From Bacteroidaceae bacterium (GTDB lineage: Bacteria; Bacteroidota; Bacteroidia; Bacteroidales; Bacteroidaceae), in the NCBI GenBank assembly GCA_017529865.1, contig JAFXNA010000001.1, forward strand, positions 87,212 through 151,211: a DNA stretch of 64,000 nt, in the 5' to 3' direction. The position numbers were made by a program, and so were the translations under genes. Below are positions 45,149 through 54,415 of this stretch, piece after piece. The notes under the pieces are model-generated. The model searched no databases, was not told the origin of the DNA, and was given only the letters and a program-made list of their open reading frames with translations. Numbering within the stretch: position 1 is the stretch's first letter; the number at the start of each line of letters is the position of its first letter.

Positions 45149-46254
45149 AAGCTGTTGATAAGTTTACAAATCAATTGAATATCATCCTCACTAAGTTCGG
45201 GATGCATGGGTAATGAAATGATACGGGAATAAACCTCGTCAGTGACAGGCAACTCTACATCTTCATGGAAGAAGGTGAGATGGTGATTGGGGGCATATTG
45301 GATGCCATATTGAATGTCATGCTCCTTTAGTATTTGCTCCAATTGCGGGCGCTTTCCTCCAAGTATTTGCAGAGCAAAAATATGGGGAACAATATCATGT
45401 TCGTAATCCATCGATGTCAGTTTGACATAAGGTGTATCCTTTAGCAATTCACAGTATCGCTGGGCAATGTATCGACGGCGTGGAGCAAACTCCTCCTCGA
45501 ACCGAGAAAGTTGAACCTGACCAATGGCGGCAAAGATATTGCTCATGTGATAACGATAGCCTTGCTCAACGACATCAAAATTCCAACTACGTTGGCCGGC
45601 ATAACGTTTCTCTGAATCTTTTTGCACACCTAATAAACGGGCATCACTCACTTTTTGGATAACCTCCTCGTCAGCTGTAAAAATAGCGCCTCCTTCACCT
45701 GTGGTGATATTCTTGATACCATCGAATGAGAAACATACCACATCTCCCATAGAACCAATCTTCTGTCCTTGATAAGTACATCCAAAACTATGGGCAGCAT
45801 CTTCTATTAAACGCAAACCGTGTTTAGCCGCAAAAGCCTGATAGTCCTTCACCATACAGCAATTGCTGGCATAATAAACAGGCATCATAGCAGTGGTGCG
45901 AGGAGTGATGCGACGCTCGGCATCTTCCAAATCGAGTGTCAGTGTATCGGGGCGAATGTCACAACTGACAGGTTTGCATCCAGCGGCGCTGATGGCTTGA
46001 TAGGTTGCCACAAATGTAAACGACGGTACCAGCACCTCGTCACCAGGCTTGGTTACAGCTTGAACAGCTAAATGCAATGCTGCCGTTCCGCTGTTGACGC
46101 AAATGGCACGACGACCTCCTCCAATGTACTGCTCCAATTGGTGTTCAAACTCACCTACAGTGGCCCCCATGCCTAAGTAGCCAATGTCTTCAATGACATG
46201 TGCCACAGCCTCTGCTTCGGCCTTTCCTACCACCGATTTAGATAATCTAATCAT
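45145..46254 (-). CDS. DegT/DnrJ/EryC1 family sugar aminotransferase
   Basis: A 369-residue PLP enzyme acting on keto-sugar nucleotides. It shows VNSGTAALHLAVQA near 52, PSFTFVATYQAI, EDAAHSFGCTY near 150, and the PLP lysine in SFDGIKNITTGEGG near 180. It lacks the iron-sulfur cysteines of RfbH, so it should be a normal transaminase. First gene of a four-gene operon with rfbF, the SDR and the dehydrogenase. A possible promoter (TAACTTTG) lies at 46282-46275. Confidence 0.9.
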   Translation of the reverse strand: MIRLSKSVVGKAEAEAVAHVIEDIGYLGMGATVGEFEHQLEQYIGGGRRAICVNSGTAALHLAVQAVTKPGDEVLVPSFTFVATYQAISAAGCKPVSCDIRPDTLTLDLEDAERRITPRTTAMMPVYYASNCCMVKDYQAFAAKHGLRLIEDAAHSFGCTYQGQKIGSMGDVVCFSFDGIKNITTGEGGAIFTADEEVIQKVSDARLLGVQKDSEKRYAGQRSWNFDVVEQGYRYHMSNIFAAIGQVQLSRFEEEFAPRRRYIAQRYCELLKDTPYVKLTSMDYEHDIVPHIFALQILGGKRPQLEQILKEHDIQYGIQYAPNHHLTFFHEDVELPVTDEVYSRIISLPMHPELSEDDIQLICKLINSL

Positions 46255-46274
46255 AAAGATACCATTTTTCGCTA

Positions 46275-46282
46275 CAAAGTTA
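46275..46282 (-). promoter_or_regulatory. -7 element TAACTTTG of the nucleotide-sugar operon
   Basis: TAACTTTG on the minus strand, 20 bp before the DegT-type gene. No clear -33 is seen, only A-rich DNA. Confidence 0.58.
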
Positions 46283-46327
46283 CAAAAAAAAAGAAGATTG
46301 AAGAATGAAAAAATAAAAAAAACAGAA

Positions 46328-46358
46328 TAATTATGAATTATGAATTAAAATTATGAAA
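46328..46358. repeat. AATTATGAATTATGAATTA repeat tract
   Basis: Direct copies of ATTATGA fill the middle of the divergent intergenic region. The complementary word (AATTCATAATGCATAATTCAT) makes up the tract at 61787-61822. Confidence 0.55.
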
Positions 46359-46364
46359 CTTTAG

Positions 46365-46395
46365 TTCGCCGTTAGGCAATTATTTTGTATCTTTG
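46365..46395 (+). promoter_or_regulatory. Promoter TTCG-N19-TATCTTTG of licD
   Basis: TTCG (46365-46368, 3 of 4 to consensus) and TATCTTTG (46388-46395) are 19 bp apart, 21 bp before the ATG at 46417. The longer open frame of licD begins inside the -7 element, so it cannot be the translated form. Confidence 0.72.
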
Positions 46396-46416
46396 CACCA
46401 AAATAATAAAGGAACA

Positions 46417-47244
46417 ATGGCTAATTACAAAATTGAGGACATCCACCAGCATATTTTGAACATCCTATTAGTGGTTGACAAGGTTTGTCGCGAGCATGGC
46501 ATACGCTATTGGCTTTCCGATGGCACCATGTTGGGGGCTGTGCGTCATGGAGGTTTCATCCCTTGGGACGACGATGCCGACATTGCGATGCCACGCCCTG
46601 ACTTCCAGCGGTTCATTGAGCATGGTTCCGAATGGTTGCCAGAGCCTTTCGAACTGCAAACATTTGAATTAGACGAAAACAGCAGCTGTGCACTCCTAAA
46701 GGTGATTGATGGTAGTACCACACTCATTGAACGGATGGCGCTCAATCAAATTGGCGGTGTATATATCGATGTATGCCCCATCGACGGCATTCCTGCACAG
46801 CGATGGCGCCGTAAACTGCGCATCGGGCTGGTTCACATGGTAAAGACTTGGGTATATCTGCGTAACCGAGACCCATACAAACGTGGTCATGGCTACACGT
46901 CATGGTTACCACGACTATTACAGGCTACAGTTAAGAATATCACTCTACAGCGACTTCAAAAACGCCTTCAAACAGCTTATGATTATGAAACGGCACCACT
47001 GATTGCCGACTACGATAGCGGCGACCGCAGTACCATGCCACGTGAGGTGATGGGGACGCCTACACCAATCATGTTTGAGGGACATGAACTGTTGGGAGTA
47101 GAACATCCTGATACCTATTTGAAATGCATTTTCGGTGACTATATGAAGCTACCGCCCGAGGAACATCGTCGTATTCATGGGTTCGACTATGTAGATTTCG
47201 ACCATTCGTATCATGACTATAATGATACCAGAGTTTTCAAATAG
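46417..47244 (+). CDS. LicD family phospho/phosphono-transferase
   Basis: A 275-residue cytoplasmic protein with the LicD core YWLSDGTMLGAVRHGGFIPW followed by DDDADIAM (residues about 28-56), the nucleotidyltransferase-fold metal motif. LicD enzymes move phosphocholine from CDP-choline to glycans. In a locus with pepM, ppd, phnW and a pntC-like gene, and without choline genes in view, the natural donor would be CMP-AEP. That is inference. ATG 46417 was chosen because of the promoter. A GT2 glycosyltransferase follows 12 bp later, so the two may modify and build the same glycan. Confidence 0.85.
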   Translation: MANYKIEDIHQHILNILLVVDKVCREHGIRYWLSDGTMLGAVRHGGFIPWDDDADIAMPRPDFQRFIEHGSEWLPEPFELQTFELDENSSCALLKVIDGSTTLIERMALNQIGGVYIDVCPIDGIPAQRWRRKLRIGLVHMVKTWVYLRNRDPYKRGHGYTSWLPRLLQATVKNITLQRLQKRLQTAYDYETAPLIADYDSGDRSTMPREVMGTPTPIMFEGHELLGVEHPDTYLKCIFGDYMKLPPEEHRRIHGFDYVDFDHSYHDYNDTRVFK

Positions 47245-47256
47245 GCAGCACTCTTT

Positions 47257-47961
47257 ATGCTCATCTCTGTCATCACTGTCACATATAATGCACTACCTGC
47301 GCTGAAAAAGACACTGCAGAGTGTCTGGGAGCAGACGTACCCACAAGTGGAGTGTATCGTAGTGGATGGAGCATCCACCGATGGAACTCCTCAATATTTG
47401 GCAGGCCTCAAGCCAACAATTCCGTTGATATATACATCTGCTCCTGATCAAGGCATTTATGATGCTATGAACAAGGGGATTGCAATGGCACATGGAGAGT
47501 ATTGCATCTTTATGAATGCAGCTGATACCTTCGTAGGGCCTCAAGCATTGGAGGAGGTCGTTGCCCAAGGAATGGCAGATGATGTTGTCTATGGAGACAT
47601 CCTCAAAGAGGGCAATATCAAACCTGCAGCCAAACCTCAAAACAGCCACAAGATGTATTATTGCCATCAGGCAGTTTTCACTCGCACACAATGTCTGCGG
47701 GATTTCCCTTTTGATACCAACCACAAGATGTCGGCTGATTTTAAGCAATCCAAACAACTCTTTTTGGCAGGAAAGTCCTTCCGGCATATCCCTATCGTTA
47801 TCACTGACTACGATACAACAGGAATCTCCAACACACGCCGCTCTAATGGCTTATTGGATAATATTAAAGTGATTCGTGAGACAGATTCATGGAAAGAACA
47901 AGTGAGACTCCTGCCACGGTTACTGTTTTCCTATATTAGTTGTAAATTTCGCGGAAAGTAA
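47257..47961 (+). CDS. Family 2 glycosyltransferase
   Basis: A 234-residue GT-A enzyme: ISVITVTYNALPALKKTLQS at the start, VDGASTDGT near 37, and the DxD-like region in place of which NAADTF is seen near 88. The GIYDAMNKGIAMAHGEY run is typical of WcaA/colanic-acid-type enzymes that extend lipid-linked or LPS glycans in the cytoplasm. It forms an operon with licD and is convergent with the gene ending at 47972. Confidence 0.9.
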   Translation: MLISVITVTYNALPALKKTLQSVWEQTYPQVECIVVDGASTDGTPQYLAGLKPTIPLIYTSAPDQGIYDAMNKGIAMAHGEYCIFMNAADTFVGPQALEEVVAQGMADDVVYGDILKEGNIKPAAKPQNSHKMYYCHQAVFTRTQCLRDFPFDTNHKMSADFKQSKQLFLAGKSFRHIPIVITDYDTTGISNTRRSNGLLDNIKVIRETDSWKEQVRLLPRLLFSYISCKFRGK

Positions 47962-47971
47962 ATTATCTGGC

Positions 47972-50170
47972 TTATAGTTTCCATCTTAACTGCAACTGAA
48001 TATCTTCCTTATGTGAAGCATTAATCATTTCCAATCCCGTACCTATTGTATCACGATTGAAGTATTTTGTAGCTGAGAGCTTACAAGTGAGCGTTAATCG
48101 GCTGCTGACATTTGTGGAATACAACGCAACAATCTTCATGCCTTGATAGAATAATGAAGTCATACCCATTGTATATAGCAATGAAGGCTCGTTGGTATAC
48201 ACCTTTGAAGCGTATGAATCTGTATTGAAATAAGTCAAAGAGATGTCGGCGCGTTGTTTTCCTCTCATCCCCTTCATCTGACGCTCCCATCGCAGGTGTT
48301 GGGTTAATAAATAGCCCATTTCATCGGGCGATGAAGGATTCATACAGTAGGTGCCGCTTGCCGTTGTCTTCAACAGAAATTGCTCATTGAGTCTGTAGTT
48401 CCATTGAATCCTTAAGCCATGTCGAGTAGCATAATATAACTGTGTTGCATCATTCCCTACTTTCACATCCTGCTGCTTTGATTTCAATCGATAACGTATC
48501 TGCCATGTAGTACGTTCAGAAGGATTATAGGTCATCTTGAACTGCCCCTCAATCCCTTTCGCACCGGCAGAAGCACGATATCGTTGCTTGGGCGATTGAA
48601 AACAATCAATGTAGGCTTCCAAATGAACTTTTGTCCAAGGTTCCACTGTAATCCCCACAAAAGCACCCACTTCATTTTGAGGACGTGAATTTTCACCAAA
48701 AGCCTTACTATAAATTGTTGCATAGCGAGCATCATAATACCGAACCAAGGCCGATAGGAAAGTATAGCTGTTCAGTCTGTATCGCATACTATTGACGGCA
48801 GCAATACCTGTATTGGGATTTGAGCTACGAACATTTGATGTTTGAACTGTATGATCATCCACACCATTAGAAGTGCTGAAAGCATATTCTCCTTGAACAA
48901 TCCATCGGTTACGTCTGTAACTATAGGAGGCTCCTACGGCCGAGAATAATGTTCCTTGTGGATAGAACTGACGATATAAGGAGGATTGTGTGTTGAACTT
49001 GGGGGCAAGGGGCATCGAGAAATGGGTAATGATACCTGTTAATCCCAATAACCATCCTTTGTGGTAATAACTATAGTTACCTCCAGCGGATAACTCATGT
49101 ACGATTCCCTTCTTGCTTCGCTCCAACAAAGTACGATGTAAACCATCTGTTTTCAACGATGAGATGGCGTTATGATTATTGGTTCGTAATGTTCCATCTA
49201 AATTCTGATAAGACAAGAAAGCGGTGAAATGGGAGTTTTCTCCCAAGGTATAGTCAATTGCTGCTCCTCTAAAATGGTTCGATTCGGACATCGACGAGTG
49301 TTTGCGAATACCATGAGCGACAGAGGCATTAGAAAATAATCCCCATCCTGCAGACTTGCCAAAACTCATGCCATTATTGATGACAAGTCCTTGTCCAAAA
49401 CTTAACTTATAATCTCCTACAATCAGTGTACGGATCTTTCCTATCTGGTTCAACATCGCATAGCCTGAGATATAATCGAAATAATCCTCCCCTGCATCTT
49501 TCTCAATCTGAAAACCAGCTGTAATACGATGCATCGATTTCACTTGATACCGTAGTGAATGATAATTGCTGTTGCCTCGATAAATCTTATTAGGTGACTT
49601 CTCTATCACACTTTGGGGCTTATCTTGATAACCGTCTTTTGTATACAAAGGAATATCTGTTCGCCCAATCAACTCATGCTGAGCAAAAAGCCAAAGTCGA
49701 CGTAGGGAGTAAGTGCCTTCGGTCGATGGTTCGCCTGCATAGCAAAAAAGCATTAATCGCATACGTGTCAGATAATCCAGTTCGCGAATTAACATCAGTT
49801 CGCCTAATGTACGAACGGGATAGTGTACATTGACATAATAGACAAGGGCTTCAATCTGCTGTCGAGTGAGAAAAGGCAGTTGAGCAAGTCGGTCTGTGGT
49901 TTGAGTTTGTAACTCATTAGACCCTTCTTTCGTCTTTAAGTCATTCAGATTAACCGGCGAAAGGTGTATTTCATAGAGTTCGTCAATAAGTACATCCAGA
50001 CCTCCGTCCTCCGTCTCCAACACTTCATCATCTTCCTCTTGATTGGCGTACTGTTCGTACAGGTCTTGCACAAAATCATCCCACTCCATCGTGGATTGTG
50101 CATTCAGCAGACTTGTCTCACAAATAAATATGCAAAGGAGAAGGATACGACGGATGGTGCAATGATTCAT
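47972..50170 (-). CDS. Exported helix-hairpin-helix protein with predicted outer-membrane beta-barrel
   Basis: A 732-residue protein with a signal peptide (about 1-25) and an acidic stretch (QEEDDEVLETEDGG). A helix-hairpin-helix region of ComEA type follows at about 65-140 (PVNLNDLKTKEG, LAQLPFLTRQQIEALVYY, LGELMLIRELDY). From about 200 on, alternating polar/aromatic strands end in aromatic residues (final WKL), as in outer-membrane barrels. The family is conserved in Bacteroidetes but has no settled function. It is the last gene of the pepM-ppd-pntC-ispB run, 8 bp after the prenyltransferase stop. Confidence 0.7.
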   Translation of the reverse strand: MNHCTIRRILLLCIFICETSLLNAQSTMEWDDFVQDLYEQYANQEEDDEVLETEDGGLDVLIDELYEIHLSPVNLNDLKTKEGSNELQTQTTDRLAQLPFLTRQQIEALVYYVNVHYPVRTLGELMLIRELDYLTRMRLMLFCYAGEPSTEGTYSLRRLWLFAQHELIGRTDIPLYTKDGYQDKPQSVIEKSPNKIYRGNSNYHSLRYQVKSMHRITAGFQIEKDAGEDYFDYISGYAMLNQIGKIRTLIVGDYKLSFGQGLVINNGMSFGKSAGWGLFSNASVAHGIRKHSSMSESNHFRGAAIDYTLGENSHFTAFLSYQNLDGTLRTNNHNAISSLKTDGLHRTLLERSKKGIVHELSAGGNYSYYHKGWLLGLTGIITHFSMPLAPKFNTQSSLYRQFYPQGTLFSAVGASYSYRRNRWIVQGEYAFSTSNGVDDHTVQTSNVRSSNPNTGIAAVNSMRYRLNSYTFLSALVRYYDARYATIYSKAFGENSRPQNEVGAFVGITVEPWTKVHLEAYIDCFQSPKQRYRASAGAKGIEGQFKMTYNPSERTTWQIRYRLKSKQQDVKVGNDATQLYYATRHGLRIQWNYRLNEQFLLKTTASGTYCMNPSSPDEMGYLLTQHLRWERQMKGMRGKQRADISLTYFNTDSYASKVYTNEPSLLYTMGMTSLFYQGMKIVALYSTNVSSRLTLTCKLSATKYFNRDTIGTGLEMINASHKEDIQLQLRWKL

Positions 50171-50178
50171 TTGTTATA

Positions 50179-51132
50179 TTAGTAATTGCGTTGAATTACG
50201 TAATCGACATAATCCATCAAAGCTGTTTTCACAGGGCTGTCTTCATAGTGCGCAAGCAACCGACGGGCTTCCGTTGCTATTTGATTCATCTTCGATATTG
50301 CATAGTCAATGCCTCCATGTTGCTTTGCAAACCCTATCAGTTGTTGTATTTCGTCTGGACTGACCTTTCCTTGTTTTATCTTCTGTATCAAGGGTAACAT
50401 CTCTTGCTCATGACCACGAAGGGCATAAATCAGCGGAAGGGTTATCTTGCCTTCTTTCAAATCATTCCCTTTGGGTTTGCCTATATCGCCTCCTTCATAA
50501 TCGAGGATATCATCTTTGATTTGGAAACACTGACCCACCAACAAAGCAAACTGATAGAGTGTGTCAATATCCGTCTGACTTGCTCCTGCCATGGTGGCTC
50601 CTGACGCTGCACAGGCAGCAAAAAGCGCTGCCGTCTTGTCGGTAATGACACGCATGTAGGTTGCTTCAGAGAGGTCGTCCGATTGAATGGTATGGAGTTG
50701 TAGCAATTCCCCTCCAGCTAATGCCTTTGAAGCTTTCGACATCAGTAGCACTATTTGCGGATTCTTGACAGATGCAATGAGACGGAGTGCTTCACCTAAG
50801 ATATAATCCCCAGAAAGAATCGCCACTCGATTGGTTTGGGCATGATTGATAGATTCATGGCCTCTACGTTCATCACTCTCATCCACCACATCGTCGTGTA
50901 TCAAACTAGCCGTATGAAGAGACTCGTAGGCCACAGCAACCGATTGTATCTCAGGAGTGACAGGCCCGAAAAGCTTCGCCGACAAGAGCACCATCTGAGG
51001 GCGCATCATCTTTCCTGTACGCGCCTTCACCATATCCAACACCTGACAGAGGAGCGGATTATCTACGTGCTGGAGTGCCTGAAGCAATTGCTCTTTACAA
51101 GCCGTCAAGTCTTTATCTAAGAGTGTCGTCAT
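50179..51132 (-). CDS. ispB: Polyprenyl diphosphate synthase
   Basis: A 317-residue all-alpha trans-prenyltransferase. First Asp-rich motif DDVVDESDERRG near 75, second QIKDDILDYEGG near 205, and the GEALRL/KASKALAGGELLQL helices between. It makes the long prenyl chain of quinones (octaprenyl or similar); undecaprenyl carriers come from a different family, so a link to glycan export is not implied. The start overlaps the pntC-like stop by 4 bp (51129-51132), showing translational coupling with the phosphonate genes. Confidence 0.92.
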   Translation of the reverse strand: MTTLLDKDLTACKEQLLQALQHVDNPLLCQVLDMVKARTGKMMRPQMVLLSAKLFGPVTPEIQSVAVAYESLHTASLIHDDVVDESDERRGHESINHAQTNRVAILSGDYILGEALRLIASVKNPQIVLLMSKASKALAGGELLQLHTIQSDDLSEATYMRVITDKTAALFAACAASGATMAGASQTDIDTLYQFALLVGQCFQIKDDILDYEGGDIGKPKGNDLKEGKITLPLIYALRGHEQEMLPLIQKIKQGKVSPDEIQQLIGFAKQHGGIDYAISKMNQIATEARRLLAHYEDSPVKTALMDYVDYVIQRNY

Positions 51133-51875
51133 AAGTCGATTCTAATGTTTTGCTCTGCATATTGCAGATCGTTGATATCATCTATCTCGTACCATTGTAG
51201 TTCTTGGAGTTTAAGCACATGCATTGGCGTAATATGCTGGGAAATATGAAGTAACTGGTATTCATAGCCCAACTTTGGCTTTTCGTCAACAACCTTGGCG
51301 TAATCCTCGATACAAATCTTATAGAAACTGTTACTGAGTTTATGGATGCCTACCAATTCTCCAGAAGGATGGATTGCAGTCTTGTCTGTCGAACAGTTCA
51401 CCAGTTCACACTTGTCGTTCATCTCGACATAATACTGGTCCTGAAACTTTGTGACAGGTGTAATCAGCATCGCTGACGAGAAAGGACAATCAATTAGTTC
51501 GCGAATGGCTCGCTGTTCAAAGACCAAATCGGATTCCAACAACAGGAAATCATCATCGCCAATTGCTTCCCTGTTATTGTATAAGGTGTACATACTATTG
51601 GTTTCGGCATAGCGAGGCGAATAGACACACTCTATCTGAGGATATTGCTCACACAATGCCTCGTAAGCTTCTCGTTTGTAGCCTGTACCAATAATGATGC
51701 GTTCGATACCACAAGCAATCAATGTCTCAATGCTACGTACCACCATCGGCTTCCCTTTGAACGGGATAAACCCCTTTGGAATGTTTTCTGTCATATTACC
51801 AAAACGGGTTCCCATGCCTGCTGCCATAATGACTGCTACCAACCCACGTGCTGGGCGATTTTTTTCATTCATCAT
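51129..51875 (-). CDS. pntC: Nucleotidyltransferase, probable 2-aminoethylphosphonate cytidylyltransferase (PntC-like)
   Basis: A 248-residue sugar-nucleotidyltransferase-fold enzyme: AVIMAAGMGTRFGNMTENIP (signature G-x-GTR plus PKG) near 15-35, KPMVVRSIETLIACGI, and the metal aspartate in LLLESDLVFEQ near 115. It resembles LicC-type choline-phosphate cytidylyltransferases. Its place directly after ppd and pepM, in the same operon, points to CTP + AEP giving CMP-AEP, as in PntC. The substrate is inferred from the neighbours, and the gene symbol is tentative. Confidence 0.75.
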   Translation of the reverse strand: MMNEKNRPARGLVAVIMAAGMGTRFGNMTENIPKGFIPFKGKPMVVRSIETLIACGIERIIIGTGYKREAYEALCEQYPQIECVYSPRYAETNSMYTLYNNREAIGDDDFLLLESDLVFEQRAIRELIDCPFSSAMLITPVTKFQDQYYVEMNDKCELVNCSTDKTAIHPSGELVGIHKLSNSFYKICIEDYAKVVDEKPKLGYEYQLLHISQHITPMHVLKLQELQWYEIDDINDLQYAEQNIRIDL

Positions 51876-51886
51876 TTCATTGATTA

Positions 51887-53029
51887 TTATTGTAAGAATC
51901 CCATCAATGCTTCTTTATTCTGTATAGGCGTCGTTGTTGGACGACCTAAATCCTTTCGATTGCCTTTCTTCACCTTTACCTCTATGAACGCTGCACCTTC
52001 TGATATGAGAGGTTTGATGCAAGACGCGAGGAGCCTTTCTAACTCTTCCTTGTTGTCTACAGAGTACACATGCTTATAACCTACAGCTTTTGCAATTGCA
52101 GTCAAATCAATGCTGAGGCCTACTGTTGGCTGGCCTCCTACTGAGTCGTGAGCGCCATTGTTGAATACCACATGAACATAGTTCTTGGGGGCCTTACTGC
52201 CCACAATTGCCATACTGCCCATGTGCATGATGCTAGCTCCATCGCCATCGAAACACCACACTCTACGGTCTGGCTTTTCCAAAGCAATACCCAAAGCTAT
52301 CTGGGAGGCGTGTCCCATCGAACCAACCGTCAGGAAATCGCGCTCGTGCCCTTGGTTCTTTGCTGCACGATACTCGAAGAGTTCGCGAGAGATCATACCT
52401 GTTGTCGACACAATGACATCCTTTTCGCCAAGTGCTGCTGCTACGGTTTGAATGGCTTCTTCCCTTGAAAGCGAGAGTGAAGCCTGAAGTGTAGAGACTG
52501 AAGAGCTGAGTTTATACTCTTCAAACGTGTCTTTCTCAATTACCAGCGCATAGCATTCCTTGGTTTGTTGCATATACGTTACAGCCTTCTCGATCTGCTT
52601 CTCTGCCTTGTCTTCTTCTTTCGAGAGCACCGTGTAATCAATGCCCATCACGTTGAGCAATCCAGTCGTTACCTTTCCTTGCTTCACATGCTGCGGTTCG
52701 TCATACACACCAGGTTTGCCTCGCCACCCAATCACCAACAGCACGGGGATGTTGTACACCTCTTTATCTGTAAGTGAGGCCAGCGGATTGATGATATTGC
52801 CTTCGCCCGAGTTCTGCATATAGACAACAGGTATTTGGCCTGTCGCCAAATAATGCCCTGCAGCCAATCCCATCGCACCACCTTCATTGGCAGCAATGAT
52901 GTTATGCTTTGCATCAGCATGGTCTGTGATATACGCACATAGGTTCTTCAACAACGAGTCGGGAACCCCTGCATAGAAATCGATGCCTTTTGAGGCTAAT
53001 GTATCGTAAAAAAACTTTGGACTTATCAT
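51887..53029 (-). CDS. aepY: Phosphonopyruvate decarboxylase
   Basis: A 380-residue thiamine diphosphate enzyme that decarboxylates phosphonopyruvate to phosphonoacetaldehyde, pulling the unfavourable PEP mutase reaction forward. The N-terminal Pyr domain has FYAGVPDSLLKNLCAYI and the catalytic Glu in NEGGAMGLAAGHYLATG near 50. The C-terminal PP domain has the ThDP motif GDGASIMHMGSMAIVG through HVVFNN near 240-270. It lies 39 bp after pepM and 11 bp before the pntC-like gene. Confidence 0.93.
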   Translation of the reverse strand: MISPKFFYDTLASKGIDFYAGVPDSLLKNLCAYITDHADAKHNIIAANEGGAMGLAAGHYLATGQIPVVYMQNSGEGNIINPLASLTDKEVYNIPVLLVIGWRGKPGVYDEPQHVKQGKVTTGLLNVMGIDYTVLSKEEDKAEKQIEKAVTYMQQTKECYALVIEKDTFEEYKLSSSVSTLQASLSLSREEAIQTVAAALGEKDVIVSTTGMISRELFEYRAAKNQGHERDFLTVGSMGHASQIALGIALEKPDRRVWCFDGDGASIMHMGSMAIVGSKAPKNYVHVVFNNGAHDSVGGQPTVGLSIDLTAIAKAVGYKHVYSVDNKEELERLLASCIKPLISEGAAFIEVKVKKGNRKDLGRPTTTPIQNKEALMGFLQ

Positions 53030-53068
53030 ATCTGTATCTTTTTTAAGCAGTAAGCCGTAAACGGTAAG

Positions 53069-54379
53069 CTATTTTTTCTTCGTTCCAGGAATCAAGTTCA
53101 ATATCTGCTTTATCGGCATGCAATATTCATCTGATGCCTCCAGACTCCGACTATGTTGCAGGATGCTTTCTGCACACTTCACCATTGCCGGATAGGCGGC
53201 TCGCAACATGTGGTTGGCATAAATCACGATGTTGATGCCCCACGATGCCAGTTCTTCTTCTGTAAACTGATTGTAGGTCGTCGGCACTGCCACAATCGGT
53301 GTGGTGGGGTCTTTCTGGCGAAAACGCTGACAGAATGCCTTGATGTCCTCACCGCTCTTATCCTTGGAGTGAATCATGATACCATCGGCTCCTGCTGCCA
53401 CATAGGCATGACAGCGCTCCAGCGCATCATCGACCGACTTGCCGGCTATCAGCGATTCGCAGCGTGAGATAATCATAAAGTCGTTCGTAATCTGCGACTC
53501 TTTTCCTGCACGTATCTTGTTGCAGAACCCCTCTATCGTGTCCTGTGTCTGGACTGCATCTGTTCCGAAAAGCGAATTCTGCTTCAAACCCACCTTATCC
53601 TCGATAATAACAGCAGAGATACCCAGACGCTCCAGCGTACGCACTGTGAAGCCGAAGTGCTCTACCTTTCCACCTGTATCACCATCGAAGATGAAAGGCT
53701 TCGTGGTTACTTCCAGCGTATCGTTCAGGTCGTGCAGACGGGTTGTCAGGTCTACTGCCTCAATATCGGGTTTGCCTTTCGAGGTGGAATCCGTCAGCGA
53801 GGAGGCCCACATACCATCGAACTCACGATGCTCACCATTCACCTCCACACTGGTATGCTCTGCTATCAAGCCTGTCAGACCGTTGTGCGATTCCAGGATG
53901 CGCACGATGGGTTTGGCAGAGATCAATCGGCGAAGTGAGGACAGACGCATCTGGGGAGTGACACCCAGTGAATCGATTTCTTCCTTCAGACTCGAATCTG
54001 AGATACCTTTCGTATAAGGAATCTCAATGACTTGTCCTCCTAACTGTTCCATCACCTTGAACACCTCGTCACGGATATATTTGTCAGGGCCATACAGCCA
54101 GTCATCCCCATGGATGATATAGTCGGGCCTGTATCTCTTCAGGTTCTCAACATAGCTCCATTCTTCCTGAGGAACCACAGAAGCAACTCCTATGATGTGC
54201 TCTATCACATTCTTGCGCTGCTCCCATGTCAGATATGGTAATCTGCGATGGTTGGCAATTGCCTTGTCTGTGAACAGGCCAATCATCACGTCGCCATACT
54301 TCGCTCCTTCGTTGATGATGTTGATAAGTCCTGGATGCATGATATCACCAATCATGCCCAAATAAACTGTTTTTGCCAT
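53069..54379 (-). CDS. aepX: Phosphoenolpyruvate mutase with an N-terminal cytidylyltransferase-like domain
   Basis: A 436-residue protein. Residues about 1-130 form a cytidylyltransferase-like domain (VYLGMIGDIMHPGLINII, YRPDYIIHGDDW), in which the usual HxGH is HPGL, so the second catalytic histidine appears to be missing. Residues about 145-430 are PEP mutase, with FDGDTGGKVEHF, the diagnostic EDKVGLKQNS near 285 and HSKDKSGEDI. It converts PEP to phosphonopyruvate, the entry step into C-P compounds. A separate pntC-like gene in the operon may replace the degenerate domain. The gene is preceded by a palindromic CT/GA-rich repeat at 54416-54471. Confidence 0.95.
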   Translation of the reverse strand: MAKTVYLGMIGDIMHPGLINIINEGAKYGDVMIGLFTDKAIANHRRLPYLTWEQRKNVIEHIIGVASVVPQEEWSYVENLKRYRPDYIIHGDDWLYGPDKYIRDEVFKVMEQLGGQVIEIPYTKGISDSSLKEEIDSLGVTPQMRLSSLRRLISAKPIVRILESHNGLTGLIAEHTSVEVNGEHREFDGMWASSLTDSTSKGKPDIEAVDLTTRLHDLNDTLEVTTKPFIFDGDTGGKVEHFGFTVRTLERLGISAVIIEDKVGLKQNSLFGTDAVQTQDTIEGFCNKIRAGKESQITNDFMIISRCESLIAGKSVDDALERCHAYVAAGADGIMIHSKDKSGEDIKAFCQRFRQKDPTTPIVAVPTTYNQFTEEELASWGINIVIYANHMLRAAYPAMVKCAESILQHSRSLEASDEYCMPIKQILNLIPGTKKK

Positions 54380-54415
54380 ATATAATTTCGTTTAGTTCTG
54401 TTTTCATCACTCCCA

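Noticed and set aside
46393..46416. Upstream TTG start for licD
   Set aside because: It lies within the TATCTTTG promoter element, so it cannot be part of the mRNA.
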